In this document: in pieces, positions 1 through 6,792 of the stretch
How positions within the stretch are numbered: position 1 is the stretch's first letter
Layout of the letters: each line of letters starts with the position of its first letter
NCBI RefSeq assembly: GCF_002979475.1
Contig: NZ_PCOY01000001.1
Coordinates: 62,001-126,000, forward strand
Reading direction: 5' to 3'
DNA from: Microbacterium sp. MYb62
Lineage (GTDB): Bacteria > Actinomycetota > Actinomycetes > Actinomycetales > Microbacteriaceae
Length of the DNA: 64,000 nucleotides
Made by a program: the position numbers and the translations under genes
Notes under the pieces: model-generated
Databases searched by the model: none
What the model was told of the DNA's origin: nothing
Seen by the model: only the letters and a program-made list of their open reading frames with translations

Positions 1-577
1 TCGCGACGTACTGACCCGTCCGGTGCGGGGCCGCTTCGCCCTCCAACGGTGCGAGGAGGAGGGAGATCACGTCGTCCGATTCCTCGATCCTCTCCACGAC
101 GCGGTGCCTGCGCCATGGTTGGTCGGGGTCTGTGCCTCCCCGCGCGTACAGCTTCGCCTCCTCCGCGATGAGAGAACACCCGAAGAGCCAATAGACCTCG
201 TCCCATGCGGCCCTCACCTCCGCGGTGACGGCGTCGCCCAGCACCGTTCCGACGGCATCGAGGAGGTGATGTCCCACGATCGTGTACTGACGTGCCTGGA
301 TTCCGAGCGAGACGTGCTTGTGAGCGATCCGCCGCATGACCGGTGTGAAATCCGGTGCGGCGGGATCGATGAGCTGCACCGCGAAGGCGACGACCGATGC
401 CGCCAGAGCCTTCGGCTGCTCGCCGATCGCCTGGTTCGCCCGGTTGAACACGCGGAGCAACTCCGGATGGGCCGCGAACATCTCACGGTAGAACAGCGTC
501 GTGATCTCGTCCGCATGCTGCGCGACGACGCCCGCGGTCGCACGGACGACCGCCTCGGACTCCGGTGAGAGTTTCAT
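1..577 (-). CDS. hmp: Flavohemoglobin / nitric oxide dioxygenase (partial, 3' end outside window)
   Basis: Converts nitric oxide to nitrate using a heme globin domain and an FAD/NAD reductase domain, in the cytosol. Translation from ATG 577 gives 192 residues before the window edge. They cover the complete globin domain: Tyr30 (B10 position, in LFYREMF), the FN-x2-NQ signature at 44-49, and proximal His88 in the KHVSLG motif. The last residues (GQYV, about 188) match the opening of the ferredoxin-reductase-type FAD domain, so the reductase half lies off the edge. A purine-rich GAAGGGAAG stretch precedes the start. It is divergent from the cysteine-containing regulator at 708, which is the obvious candidate to control it. 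Confidence 0.93.
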   Translation of the reverse strand, partial: MKLSPESEAVVRATAGVVAQHADEITTLFYREMFAAHPELLRVFNRANQAIGEQPKALAASVVAFAVQLIDPAAPDFTPVMRRIAHKHVSLGIQARQYTIVGHHLLDAVGTVLGDAVTAEVRAAWDEVYWLFGCSLIAEEAKLYARGGTDPDQPWRRHRVVERIEESDDVISLLLAPLEGEAAPHRTGQYVA

Positions 578-695
578 GACTTCCCTTCCCTTCAACGGCG
601 TGGTGCTTCCACCCTCACGCGTGCCGTCCGACGGTGCCGTCCGTTCCACCGGGTTATTTCCGGCCGAAAGCGGTCTGAACTCCTCCTCGCGCGTC

Positions 696-701
696 TACTC
701 T
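696..701 (+). promoter_or_regulatory. -10 box (TACTCT) of leaderless regulator gene
   Basis: TACTCT is followed by 6 nt and then the ATG at 708, which places the transcription start on or next to the start codon. The 130-bp space to hmp must also hold the hmp promoter, which I could not pin down. Confidence 0.55.
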
Positions 702-707
702 CGCCCC

Positions 708-1457
708 ATGCCCCGTCGCGCCCACGACTTCCGCGGTCTGACGCAACCGCGTCGACTCCGCCTGCTCCACGCCATCCAGCAAGCCCCGGGTCGCCGTGCC
801 GGCGCGCTGGCCGAGGAGTGCGCGATTCCGCTCAACACGGTTCGTGATCACCTCCGTGTGCTCGAAGACGAGGGCCTGATCCGCAGCGAGACCGTGCACC
901 CCGGGGGCCGCGGCCGCCCGCCGGTGGTGTTCCATCCCGTCCGCGACGCCTCATCGAGCACCGTCGCACGAACGCGGGTCGAGGGAGCGAGCGCGAGAGG
1001 GCGGATGCTCCGGGCCGTGACGGCCGGAGCATCACCCACGCTCGGAACTGAGGCGCTGCGCCAGGTCGATGCGCTCTACGAGCACCTCGAAGACGCTGGA
1101 CTGAGGCCGGTCGTCGACGAGGACGAACTGAGGTTCGATCTCGCCCCGTGCCGCTATCACGGCGTGCTCGAGAAGGATCAAGCGCTCGTCTGCGGCGTTC
1201 ATGCCCAGCTCGTGCGCGACGTGCTCAGGCACAGCGACGGACCTCTCGAGATGCAGCGCCTCGACCCGTTCGTCACGTCACACTCCTGTCGATTGCTGCT
1301 CTCGATGACCAGGATGGCCTCGTCACACCGGCTTTCGGGATCCGACGAGGTCGACGATGCCGATCACCGCGACGAGGACGGCGACCACGGCGGTGAAGAC
1401 GAGGCCCGCAGGGCGCAGGCCGACGACCTGGGCAACCCTGTCGACGGCATCATCTGA
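708..1457 (+). CDS. HTH transcriptional regulator with SufR-like three-cysteine domain
   Basis: Start ATG 708 (249 aa) was chosen because an upstream extension would run into the divergent hmp gene and because a TACTCT box ends exactly 6 nt before this ATG. Residues about 15-75 form an ArsR/SufR-type winged helix-turn-helix (recognition region near NTVRDHLRVL). Residues 148-194 hold Cys148, Cys162 and Cys194 (spacing x13, x31). This resembles the three-Cys iron-sulfur ligand set of mycobacterial SufR (x12, x27). By analogy it may bind an iron-sulfur cluster and sense NO or redox state, but that is inference. The last ~50 residues are an acidic low-complexity tail beyond the usual family end. 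It is divergent from hmp, a likely target. Confidence 0.8.
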   Translation: MPRRAHDFRGLTQPRRLRLLHAIQQAPGRRAGALAEECAIPLNTVRDHLRVLEDEGLIRSETVHPGGRGRPPVVFHPVRDASSSTVARTRVEGASARGRMLRAVTAGASPTLGTEALRQVDALYEHLEDAGLRPVVDEDELRFDLAPCRYHGVLEKDQALVCGVHAQLVRDVLRHSDGPLEMQRLDPFVTSHSCRLLLSMTRMASSHRLSGSDEVDDADHRDEDGDHGGEDEARRAQADDLGNPVDGII

Positions 1458-1494
1458 CTGTCGGGGAAGAGGAGGCGACGCCTTCGGATCGATC

Positions 1495-1532
1495 GGTAGG
1501 GCGGGCGGGACTTGAACCCGCGATCGTTGGGT
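1495..1532 (-). repeat. tRNA 3'-end fragment, distal attachment-site copy
   Basis: On the minus strand this reads as a T-arm plus 3' acceptor strand ending in CCCTACC, matching the 3' end of the tRNA-Met at 6019-6095. The four differences (1506, 1507, 1519, 1520) are two compensated T-stem pairs: the arm is GCGGG/CCCGC here and GTCGG/CCGAC in the intact gene. Identity stops in the anticodon-arm region, so no tRNA can be made from this copy. It is best read as the displaced 3' end left after site-specific integration. Confidence 0.75.
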
Positions 1533-1698
1533 GGCACAACAACTTCAATCGATCCCCTGGATGCCATGAATCTACATGGTTGTCCGACGGTTGGCACGGG
1601 TCTCTACGGACACTGAACAGGACAGTCCGCGCCAGTATCGGCCAGAATTGGGACAGCAACAACGGCGCACCAGACGGCCCCTGTGGTGTGATCAGAAC

Positions 1699-2184
1699 AT
1701 GACCTTCCTCGAAGCTCGATCACTGGACGAACCGGAGCGCCCGGCGCTCGTCGCGATGCTCGCCCAAGAGCACGCCGCTGGATGGCTCGTCGATCAGCTT
1801 CGACGTCGCTCACCGTCCTTCGATGACTTTGCGGTGTGGAGTGACGGTGCCCCTGTTGGAGCTCTACGCGGAAACACCCGCACATCGTTCGCAGGGAACA
1901 ACGCGTTCGATGAGTTCGAGCTTCCTCGCGGGCCTCACGCGTTCCTGTCCGGCATTTTCATCGCCACGCAGGCACGAGGAACCGATGCCGCCGCGCTGCT
2001 TGTCCGGTCCTTCGTCCTCGCCGCGGAAGAACGCGGAGCCACATTCATCGCCGGCACTATGGACCGGAGCTTCGATGGCGGTGTGCGAAGGGGGTTCTTC
2101 GAGAAGTGCGGATTCGTCATCACGCTTTCCCAGCAGTTCGGAGCGCCAACAGACGATCTGCTCGGCACTCTGAGCTCACTCTGA
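1699..2184 (+). CDS. GNAT-like acetyltransferase
   Basis: The 161-aa protein from ATG 1699 looks like a GCN5-related N-acetyltransferase. A segment around residues 84-110 (FLSGIFIATQARGTDAA followed by a long helix) resembles the beta4 / acetyl-CoA pyrophosphate-binding loop (Q/R-x-x-G-x-G/A), and residues about 130-142 (GGVRRGFFEKCGF) resemble the motif-B end of the fold. It is the first gene inside the islet and runs opposite to the transporter. The substrate cannot be told from sequence. An in-frame extension upstream to 1576 exists but is not protein-like. Confidence 0.6.
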   Translation: MTFLEARSLDEPERPALVAMLAQEHAAGWLVDQLRRRSPSFDDFAVWSDGAPVGALRGNTRTSFAGNNAFDEFELPRGPHAFLSGIFIATQARGTDAAALLVRSFVLAAEERGATFIAGTMDRSFDGGVRRGFFEKCGFVITLSQQFGAPTDDLLGTLSSL

Positions 2185-2277
2185 CGGAGGCGCCCATCGG
2201 TGCGGTCTCCGCGCATTCGACAGGCGTGGCTACCGGGTCCGCGCGCTGCGGCCGCGTTCGATCTGGTCGACCGAGCT

Positions 2278-2385
2278 CTACTCGAGGTCTTCGCGAGCAG
2301 CGTCCTCGTTGCGCGCGGCCGTGCCGGTCTTCCGACGCAGGTCCTTCACACCGCTGACGACCAGCACGACGGCGAGCAGCAACAT
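2278..2385 (-). CDS. Possible 35-aa membrane peptide
   Basis: From ATG 2385 the frame gives a hydrophobic start (LLLAVVLVVSGV, one possible membrane helix) followed by a charged tail ending RNEDAAREDLE. This pattern is typical of short actinobacterial membrane peptides. No clear ribosome-binding site is present and the reading frame is short, so this may be chance. The rest of the 2185-2462 gap between the acetyltransferase and the transporter shows nothing recognisable. Confidence 0.25.
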   Translation of the reverse strand: MLLLAVVLVVSGVKDLRRKTGTAARNEDAAREDLE

Positions 2386-2462
2386 GGGAGTCGGTCGCCG
2401 CTGCGGCTGCTCGCATGCCCTCGTCCGAATGGCGAGCGAAGGTGAGGGTCATGAGCCCGACC

Positions 2463-3722
2463 TTATCGGCCCCCGTCGTCGAGGAGTCCGCGTGTGGTGG
2501 TAGGCGCAGGATCAGTGTCCGAACGGCCAAGCACGCCTCGGCGTCGGCTGTTCAAGAGCAGTGTCAGTCCGGCGGCGAGGAGCGTCCCGATTCCGGCGAC
2601 GGCCAGGGCGCCGGCAGGTCCGGTGGCGACGAGGAGGGGTGCGGCGAGGGCCGTCCCTGCGACGCCGGCGGTCTGGTTGACGCTGCCCATCGCTGCCAAG
2701 GCGCGACCGCGGGTGCTGTCGGGAACCGCCGATACGACGATGAGGCGGATCGCTGCGACTTGGATCGCGTTCGCGAGACCGGCGATCGCGAAACCCACGC
2801 CGGCGACGATGCTGTTGTGGATCACGCCGGGCAGGAGAAGGCCGATGCCCATCGCTGCCGTTGCGCCGAGCAGCCATGTCGAGGCGCGGCTCTCCGTGAC
2901 TCGCGCGCCGAGGCGTGATCCGATCAGCCGTCCGACGACGAAGCACTGGGTGAGGATCGCGACGCCGATGGGGTCGAGGGCGAGGACGTCGAGGGAGTAC
3001 AGGGTCTGCGCGGTCGAGAAGATCGAGGTGAACACGATCGCCAGGACGAGTCCGCTGAGCGCGGCGCGCGCAGCCTGGTGCCGGAACAGCAGGGCGGGAG
3101 CTTCGGTGACGCGTTGCCACCAGGACGACGGTGCCGCCACCGGCTCCCAAGCCTGCTGGGGATACCACCGGGCGACGACTCCGAGCACGGCGACCGTTGC
3201 GGCCTGAGCGAGGAACAGCCAGGACAGGTCGAGGAACTGCACCGCGATCCCCCCGAGCAGCGGACCGATGAGCCCGCCGATGAGCCGGGCGGTGTCCAGG
3301 CGAGCGAAAGCTCGCGCGGTGGAGTCGGGAGCCTGCGAACGCGGGGCACGGTCGGCGAGCAGCAGGAGCGCAGCTGAGTCCAACGCGGACACGCACGCAC
3401 GAGTAGCGACCATGGCGATGAGCACTGCCGTGGTCGGTGCGGCCGCGGTGAGCAGGAGGATGACGACCTGCACGGCCGCGGACACGACGACGACCGTGCG
3501 AGGTCCGAACCTGTCCAGTAGCGGGGCCGCGAGTGGGGCGAGGACGATGGCGGGGATCGCAGCCGAAAGGAGCACGGCAGCGACCGCCCAGCTCGCCGCT
3601 TCGCCCTGCGCGACGGTCACCATGACAGCCAGCATCGTCGCCGATGAGCTGACCGTGGCGATCAGGTGCGCGAGAGGAAGGGAGAGCCGGACGGCCGCTT
3701 TCATATGGTCGGGAGCCGACAT
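2463..3722 (-). CDS. MFS transporter
   Basis: A 419-aa integral membrane protein with about 12 hydrophobic segments. It has a major-facilitator motif-A-like loop near residue 70 (LLDRFGPRTVVV) between helices 2 and 3, and a central hydrophilic loop around residues 190-215. It most resembles drug/solute exporters of the MFS, but the substrate cannot be inferred. ATG 3722 is preceded by TAAGCT seven bases upstream, a leaderless-style promoter. This is the largest cargo gene of the tRNA-Met islet, so it may be the function that selection keeps. Confidence 0.82.
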   Translation of the reverse strand: MSAPDHMKAAVRLSLPLAHLIATVSSSATMLAVMVTVAQGEAASWAVAAVLLSAAIPAIVLAPLAAPLLDRFGPRTVVVVSAAVQVVILLLTAAAPTTAVLIAMVATRACVSALDSAALLLLADRAPRSQAPDSTARAFARLDTARLIGGLIGPLLGGIAVQFLDLSWLFLAQAATVAVLGVVARWYPQQAWEPVAAPSSWWQRVTEAPALLFRHQAARAALSGLVLAIVFTSIFSTAQTLYSLDVLALDPIGVAILTQCFVVGRLIGSRLGARVTESRASTWLLGATAAMGIGLLLPGVIHNSIVAGVGFAIAGLANAIQVAAIRLIVVSAVPDSTRGRALAAMGSVNQTAGVAGTALAAPLLVATGPAGALAVAGIGTLLAAGLTLLLNSRRRGVLGRSDTDPAPTTTRGLLDDGGR

Positions 3723-3732
3723 ACGGGGAAGC

Positions 3733-4041
3733 TTATGCCCCCACGAGGTCCTGTTCCCGCTTGTAGTGCGTCACGGTGAAGTCGTCGACCTCGACGCCGA
3801 GGCGGTCGAAGAGACGCTCGTGGAAGTGGCCACGGAGTGTCTCACGGTGCTCCAGGTAGTAGTCGTCGTCGTACCACACCACACCGAAGTGGACCTTCGC
3901 GGAGCCGTCCTCAGCCGAGTCCTTCCAGACGATCGTCCAGTCGTACGGGTCGATGTCGCCGACAGCCTTCGGGGCTGCCAAGCGTCGGTCCGAGACTTCG
4001 ATCGCGTGAAGGACCTTCTGCAGGGTTGCGTCGTCCTTCAC
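3733..4041 (-). CDS. Hypothetical protein (102 aa)
   Basis: I do not recognise this family. The protein is soluble, acidic and rich in aromatic residues (segments VHFGVVWYDDDYYLEH and VDDFTVTHYKREQDLV), with alternating patterns suggesting a small alpha/beta fold. The only usable start is GTG 4041. The same frame stays open for about 65 codons further upstream, to roughly 4237, but contains no ATG or GTG, so the original N-terminus may have been lost. It lies in the islet, upstream of and co-directional with the MFS gene and only 10 bp from it, so the two may be co-transcribed. Confidence 0.5.
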   Translation of the reverse strand: MKDDATLQKVLHAIEVSDRRLAAPKAVGDIDPYDWTIVWKDSAEDGSAKVHFGVVWYDDDYYLEHRETLRGHFHERLFDRLGVEVDDFTVTHYKREQDLVGA

Positions 4042-4384
4042 CTTGATGGTGGCCTGGGTCTCCGCAACGGGAGTGCGCCCACGTCGACGCTCCTCCGTCG
4101 ACCCGCCCCATGCAACGAACTCAATAACTGCGCGAAGAGGTGGGGCCGTGCCAGCGTTCCGATCTGTGACCGGGTGCTGGGAGCAGCTTAACCTCTCTGT
4201 CGATCCCGAAGTTAGCAGCGAAGGGTGTGCCGGTCACGGAGCCGAAGACCTATCGCTGAGGAGTCTGGCCCTTGGTCGAATCGGGCGTGGACTTTCCGGT
4301 CGAACTATGCGCGGACCGTGCTCGGTCGTCAGTTGCGCGACTTCACCTCGGCCGATATTGACCTCTGGCCAACAACCTTTGGGT
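4042..4384. other. Gene-free stretch between integrase and hypothetical protein
   Basis: This 343-bp stretch has no convincing gene on either strand. Part of it (4042-4237) is an open minus-strand frame continuous with the 102-aa protein but without a start codon. The segment near 4340-4390 is more AT-rich than the neighbours, in keeping with islet DNA. No clear hairpin terminator was found after the integrase stop. Confidence 0.5.
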
Positions 4385-5602
4385 TCATGCCGCTGGGCCG
4401 TCGCCGAGGATCTCATCGAGGATCTCGGCGGAGCCGACGTTCCTGAACGCGAGCCCTGCGTACCAGTCGCGAGTGGTGGCGATGTCGGCGTGGCCGAGGA
4501 GCTCCTGCGCGGAACGAAGGTCCCCTGTGGCTACCGCCACGAGTGTCGCAGCAGTCCTACGGAGGAGGTGCGGCGTGAAGTCCTTCGGCACCAACCCCGT
4601 TTCCGCGAGAGCGGCTGCCATTTCCGGGTGCTCCCTGAGAACCCGGAGAGCCCGGTTGACGGAGCGCGCGGGTATCGCGTTCCCACGTCGCCCTGGAAGC
4701 GCTGGAGCAAGCGGAAGTCTCGCGCTGAGCTCCGTCTGAGTGCTGCGCGCTTCGAGGAACACCTCGCGCGCGTAGCGAGGAAGCGCGATGTACCGTGCCT
4801 GCTCTCGAGACTTGAGCTCGTCTTGGCGGACTGCCTTACCCGTCTCAGGTTCGGCCATCGTCCCAGTGACCGACACTCTTCCAGAGGGCACTTTCACCTC
4901 GACATCCATGTTCCGCAGGGCGAGCACCTCACTGATCCGCAGCCCGGATCCAAGCATCACTTCCGTTACCCACCGAAGGATGTTGACGCCTCCGTCACCG
5001 GCGTGCTTCCCGACGCCCTCCTCACGTTCCAGCACGAGCTTGCGGAACACCGCAACTTGATGCGGGTTCAGAGCTTTGGGGATCCGGCGTTGCGGCTTCT
5101 TTCGGCGAAGACTGCGGATGGGGTTGTGCTGCAGCGCGTCCAGCTCGACCGCGATCCCGAAAGCTCCGCTGAGTGCGATGCGGGCACTGCGGGCCGCTGA
5201 TGCGGACCGTTCCTGCTCGATGTTCTGGAGAACCTTCTTCACTCTCGCTGGTGTCATCTCCCCGATGGTGATCCCGCCGATGAGCGGTGTGAGCCAGCTC
5301 ACTGTGTGCTTGTAGAGGCGCAACGACTGCGGCCTGACTTGACCGTCGCGGTCCTCGATCCGCAGATCGAGCATTGTGCTCATCTTCGTGATCGGGCTGA
5401 CGGCCTCCACTTCGAAGGAGAGCCGAGCTGCCGCGTTCGCCAGAAGCTCGGCCACCTCCTCCTGGCTGGTACCGGTCGCGTAGAGACGACGGACCGTTCC
5501 GCCGGCGTCCCTGGTTCGCGCCCTGCCAGCGACCTTGCCGTTGACGACGCCGAACTTGATCAATCCGAGTTCCCCAACGTTCAGGGGGCGACGACCAGCC
5601 AT
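4385..5602 (-). CDS. int: Tyrosine-type site-specific integrase
   Basis: 405-aa phage/island integrase from ATG 5602, which overlaps the stop of the upstream excisionase-like gene (TGATG); a GTG three bases earlier is the alternative. An N-terminal DNA-binding portion (to about 170) precedes the catalytic domain. The active-site residues are visible: Arg222 in GSGLRISEV, His345 and Arg348 in HLLRR, His371 in LGHADI, and nucleophile Tyr381 in TTRDWY. The full catalytic set means it is probably active. It catalyses recombination between element and chromosome, presumably at the tRNA-Met 3' end about 420 bp upstream. Translational coupling to the excisionase suggests joint control. Confidence 0.93.
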   Translation of the reverse strand: MAGRRPLNVGELGLIKFGVVNGKVAGRARTRDAGGTVRRLYATGTSQEEVAELLANAAARLSFEVEAVSPITKMSTMLDLRIEDRDGQVRPQSLRLYKHTVSWLTPLIGGITIGEMTPARVKKVLQNIEQERSASAARSARIALSGAFGIAVELDALQHNPIRSLRRKKPQRRIPKALNPHQVAVFRKLVLEREEGVGKHAGDGGVNILRWVTEVMLGSGLRISEVLALRNMDVEVKVPSGRVSVTGTMAEPETGKAVRQDELKSREQARYIALPRYAREVFLEARSTQTELSARLPLAPALPGRRGNAIPARSVNRALRVLREHPEMAAALAETGLVPKDFTPHLLRRTAATLVAVATGDLRSAQELLGHADIATTRDWYAGLAFRNVGSAEILDEILGDGPAA

Positions 5603-5832
5603 CACGCAGCTCCCTGGGCAGTGTCGAAGCTCTCTGCTTCGAGCGACTCCAGCCAGGCGTCGACCGTAGCGAGCCGGTAGCGGACACGCTTGCCGAGATG
5701 GATCGGACGCGGCCCGCGCTGAACCCGGCTGGTGCGCCAGTCCTCGAGAGTCCGTTCCGGGATCTGGAGGTAGGCGGCCAGCTCCTTGGTCGGCATCAGC
5801 CGGGAGACAGTGATCTCATCCATGCCAACCAT
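5602..5832 (-). CDS. xis: Excisionase-like helix-turn-helix protein
   Basis: A 76-aa protein (from ATG 5832; ATG 5823 is an in-frame alternative) of the helix_turn_helix_17 / AlpA-excisionase type. The segment MPTKELAAYLQIPERTLEDW is a winged HTH, followed by the family's RVRYRLATVDAWLES strand-helix ending. Such proteins bend DNA at attachment sites to direct excision and may repress their own promoter. Its stop overlaps the integrase start. An inverted repeat at 5926-5948 upstream is a candidate binding site. Confidence 0.82.
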   Translation of the reverse strand: MVGMDEITVSRLMPTKELAAYLQIPERTLEDWRTSRVQRGPRPIHLGKRVRYRLATVDAWLESLEAESFDTAQGAA

Positions 5833-5925
5833 ATGCGCGGCCACACCCGTTAGCTGTGCGCTGATACTCCGTCGCCTGCCGTACAGGGGCCTCAGAATCC
5901 CGCCTGTGGGCTTGCATCTAGGACT

Positions 5926-5948
5926 AAACCGTGACAGTTGAACGGTTT
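5926..5948. promoter_or_regulatory. Inverted repeat AAACCGT-N9-ACGGTTT upstream of xis/int
   Basis: A perfect 7-bp inverted repeat with a 9-bp spacer lies between the tRNA-Met attachment site and the xis start. It is AT-richer than its surroundings. The position fits an integrase arm/core site or an operator of the xis-int operon. Confidence 0.45.
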
Positions 5949-6018
5949 GATGGCCTATGTCGAACAAGGGTGAACCTCCTAGATCCGCGGAATTACGCTG
6001 ATCCAGAGGGTGTCGTGT

Positions 6019-6095
6019 TGGTAGGGCGGGTCGGACTTGAACCGACGATCGTTGGGTTATGAGCCCACTGCCTTAACCAGCTTGGCCACCGCCCC
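6019..6095 (-). tRNA. tRNA-Met (anticodon CAT)
   Basis: Minus-strand cloverleaf: acceptor GGGGCGG pairs with CCGCCCT (first pair G-U), the D-arm is GCC...GGC, the anticodon loop is CTCATAA, the T-arm is GTCGG-TTCAAGT-CCGAC, the discriminator is A and CCA is encoded at 6021-6019. Read as elongator tRNA-Met; a CAT anticodon also occurs in the lysidine-modified isoleucine tRNA, which I cannot exclude. Its 3' half is repeated imperfectly at 1495-1532, so it is the integration target and its present 3' end may be element-derived. Confidence 0.88.
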
Positions 6096-6125
6096 GTACG
6101 CGTTCCAGCCTAGCGGCCGGCGCCC

Positions 6126-6662
6126 TCAGGCCGGAGTCGCCGCCGTGTGGGTCTGCGAGTGCCCGAGGTAGATGTCGGCGTTCGCCAGCAGGCCTGCCCG
6201 CTCCTCTTCGCTGAGCACGCGACGCACCTTGGCAGGCACCCCCGCGACGAGCGATCCCGCAGGGATCTCGGTACCGCCGAGGACCACCGCGCCGCCCGCG
6301 ATCAGACAGCCTGCGCCGATCACCGCACCGCTGAGGATCACGGCGCCCATGCCGACGAGCGTGCCGTTCCCGATCGTGCAGCCGTGCACGACCGCGTTAT
6401 GGCCGATCGAGACCTTCGCACCGACGACCACGGGATGCCCCGAGTCGACGTGGACCGAGACGTTGTCCTGGACATTGGAACCCGGCCCGATGACGATTCC
6501 CGCCGAGTCCCCGCGGAGCACCGCGTTATACCAGACGCTCGAACCCGCCGCGAGAGAGACGTCCCCGACGATGCGTGCACCATCGGCGACGAACGCCGTC
6601 GCGTCGATCGACGGCGTGCTGTTCGGCAGGGCGAGGACGGAGGCTCCGGCAGCGATGCTCAT
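6126..6662 (-). CDS. Gamma-class carbonic anhydrase family protein
   Basis: 178-aa left-handed beta-helix protein made of hexapeptide repeats. It keeps the zinc-binding histidines of gamma-carbonic anhydrases: His71, His88 and His93 (H...IGHNAVVH). It also keeps Arg50/Asp52 of the LRGDS loop and Gln65 of NVQDN. The family hydrates CO2 or, in many bacteria, has an undefined acyltransferase-like role (YrdA/PaaY group), so the exact reaction is open. It would act as a cytosolic trimer. The ATG is 6 nt after a TAGTCT box (6674-6669), indicating a leaderless transcript. It is divergent from dps. Confidence 0.88.
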   Translation of the reverse strand: MSIAAGASVLALPNSTPSIDATAFVADGARIVGDVSLAAGSSVWYNAVLRGDSAGIVIGPGSNVQDNVSVHVDSGHPVVVGAKVSIGHNAVVHGCTIGNGTLVGMGAVILSGAVIGAGCLIAGGAVVLGGTEIPAGSLVAGVPAKVRRVLSEEERAGLLANADIYLGHSQTHTAATPA

Positions 6663-6668
6663 GAGGCG

Positions 6669-6674
6669 AGACTA
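6669..6674 (-). promoter_or_regulatory. -10 box (TAGTCT) of gamma-carbonic anhydrase gene
   Basis: On the minus strand TAGTCT is followed by 6 nt and the ATG at 6662, a leaderless layout. The palindrome at 6677-6706 covers the expected -35 region. Confidence 0.55.
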
Positions 6675-6676
6675 CC

Positions 6677-6706
6677 CTCACTTCCGCGGAAACACGCGGA
6701 AGTGAG
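6677..6706. promoter_or_regulatory. 12-bp perfect inverted repeat between divergent carbonic anhydrase and dps
   Basis: CTCACTTCCGCG (6677-6688) and its exact complement CGCGGAAGTGAG (6695-6706) are separated by GAAACA. There is no T-run, so it is unlikely to be a terminator. It overlaps the likely -35 of the minus-strand gene and lies about 17 bp upstream of the dps -35, which fits an operator controlling one or both genes. Confidence 0.5.
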
Positions 6707-6722
6707 CCGAGCCTCAGCTTGC

Positions 6723-6750
6723 TTGCGGAATGTCTGAGCCTGAGTAGCGT
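6723..6750 (+). promoter_or_regulatory. dps promoter (TTGCGG-16-TAGCGT)
   Basis: A -35-like TTGCGG (6723-6728) and a -10-like TAGCGT (6745-6750), 16 bp apart, lie about 40 bp before the dps start. This leaves a leader that contains a strong GGAGGAG ribosome-binding site at 6780-6786. Confidence 0.5.
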
Positions 6751-6792
6751 TGTCTTCAACAGGTACGAGATTCCGAACCGGAGGAGCACAAA

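Larger units (their letters stand above)
1495..6057. mobile_element. Small integrative islet at tRNA-Met (att-like repeats, integrase, excisionase, cargo)
   Basis: The two ends are a 38-bp direct repeat (1495-1532 and 6020-6057, 34 of 38 identical) that corresponds to the 3' part of a tRNA. The right copy lies inside the intact tRNA-Met at 6019-6095. An excisionase-like gene and a tyrosine integrase sit just inside that tRNA and point away from it, the usual layout of tRNA-targeting integrative elements. Cargo: an acetyltransferase-like gene (1699), a possible 35-aa peptide, an MFS transporter (2463-3722) and a 102-aa unknown. No replication, relaxase or phage structural gene is visible, so mobility would need help or has been lost. 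Confidence 0.78.

Noticed and set aside
1320..1454. Hydrophobic minus-strand frame (LVFTAVVAVLVAVIGIVDLVG) antisense to the acidic tail of the HTH regulator
   Set aside because: Acidic GAC/GAG codons read backwards give Val/Leu, and there is no start codon between the tRNA fragment and this stretch.
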